Source: Burkholderiales bacterium
Lineage (GTDB): Bacteria; Pseudomonadota; Gammaproteobacteria; Burkholderiales; Burkholderiaceae_D
DNA length: 5,683 nucleotides
Assembly (NCBI GenBank): GCA_028868455.1
Contig: JAGWUK010000227.1
Location: forward strand, 1-5,683
Direction of reading: 5' to 3'
Shown: positions 5,668 through 5,683 of the stretch, one piece after another
How the letters are laid out: each line of letters opens with the position of its first letter
How positions within the stretch are numbered: the first letter of the stretch is position 1
Translations under genes and position numbers: made by a program
The notes under the pieces: model-generated
Seen by the model: only the letters and a program-made list of their open reading frames with translations
The model's database searches: none
What the model was told of the DNA's origin: nothing

Positions 5668-5683
5668 GGTGTTTTCTCCGTCA
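5668..5683 (-). promoter_or_regulatory. Ribosome-binding site of the MaoC gene and possible stop of an upstream gene
   Basis: On the minus strand the last bases read TGACGGAGAAAACACC before the ATG. GGAG is a good Shine-Dalgarno site. The TGA at 5681-5683 could be the stop codon of another gene of the same operon ending 13 bases before the MaoC start, but only the triplet is visible, so this is a guess. Confidence 0.4.

Overview
The window carries six genes, all on the minus strand and all enzymes of acyl-CoA metabolism. Read in the direction of transcription (right to left) they are: a MaoC-type enoyl-CoA hydratase (5254-5667), a short-chain dehydrogenase/reductase (4410-5237), an acyl-CoA dehydrogenase (2966-4108), an alpha-methylacyl-CoA racemase of CoA-transferase family III (1802-2953), a small hotdog thioesterase (1209-1643) and an AMP-forming acyl-CoA synthetase whose C-terminal part runs off the left edge (1-1075). 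The moderate GC content, the clear Shine-Dalgarno sites and the protein styles fit a proteobacterium, most likely a betaproteobacterium of the Burkholderiales (for example Oxalobacteraceae). This is an impression from style, not a database match.

Layout: MaoC and SDR are 16 bases apart, and the acyl-CoA dehydrogenase and racemase are 12 bases apart, so these form two tightly coupled pairs. Three longer non-coding gaps separate the blocks. The gap between SDR and acyl-CoA dehydrogenase (4109-4409) holds several hairpins and what looks like a roughly 200-bp miniature element with imperfect inverted ends, flanked by TGAT on both sides. The gap between racemase and thioesterase (1644-1801) starts with the same 10-mer as that element and may be a shorter, decayed relative. 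The gap between thioesterase and synthetase (1076-1208) holds a five-unit 7-bp tandem repeat. No tRNA, rRNA, CRISPR array, transposase or regulator gene is visible.

How the genes work together (inference): the synthetase would activate a carboxylic acid to its CoA thioester. The racemase would convert the 2R-methylacyl-CoA epimer to the 2S form. The dehydrogenase would introduce the 2,3-double bond, the MaoC hydratase would add water, and the SDR would oxidise the 3-hydroxyacyl-CoA, probably with NAD+. The thioesterase could release free acid or recycle CoA. The set parallels animal peroxisomal breakdown of methyl-branched acyl chains (racemase, oxidation, hydratase-2 plus SDR as in multifunctional enzyme type 2). 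No thiolase or electron-transfer partner lies in the window. Apart from the non-coding elements, the content is a conventional catabolic operon; I see no clear evidence of an undescribed system.
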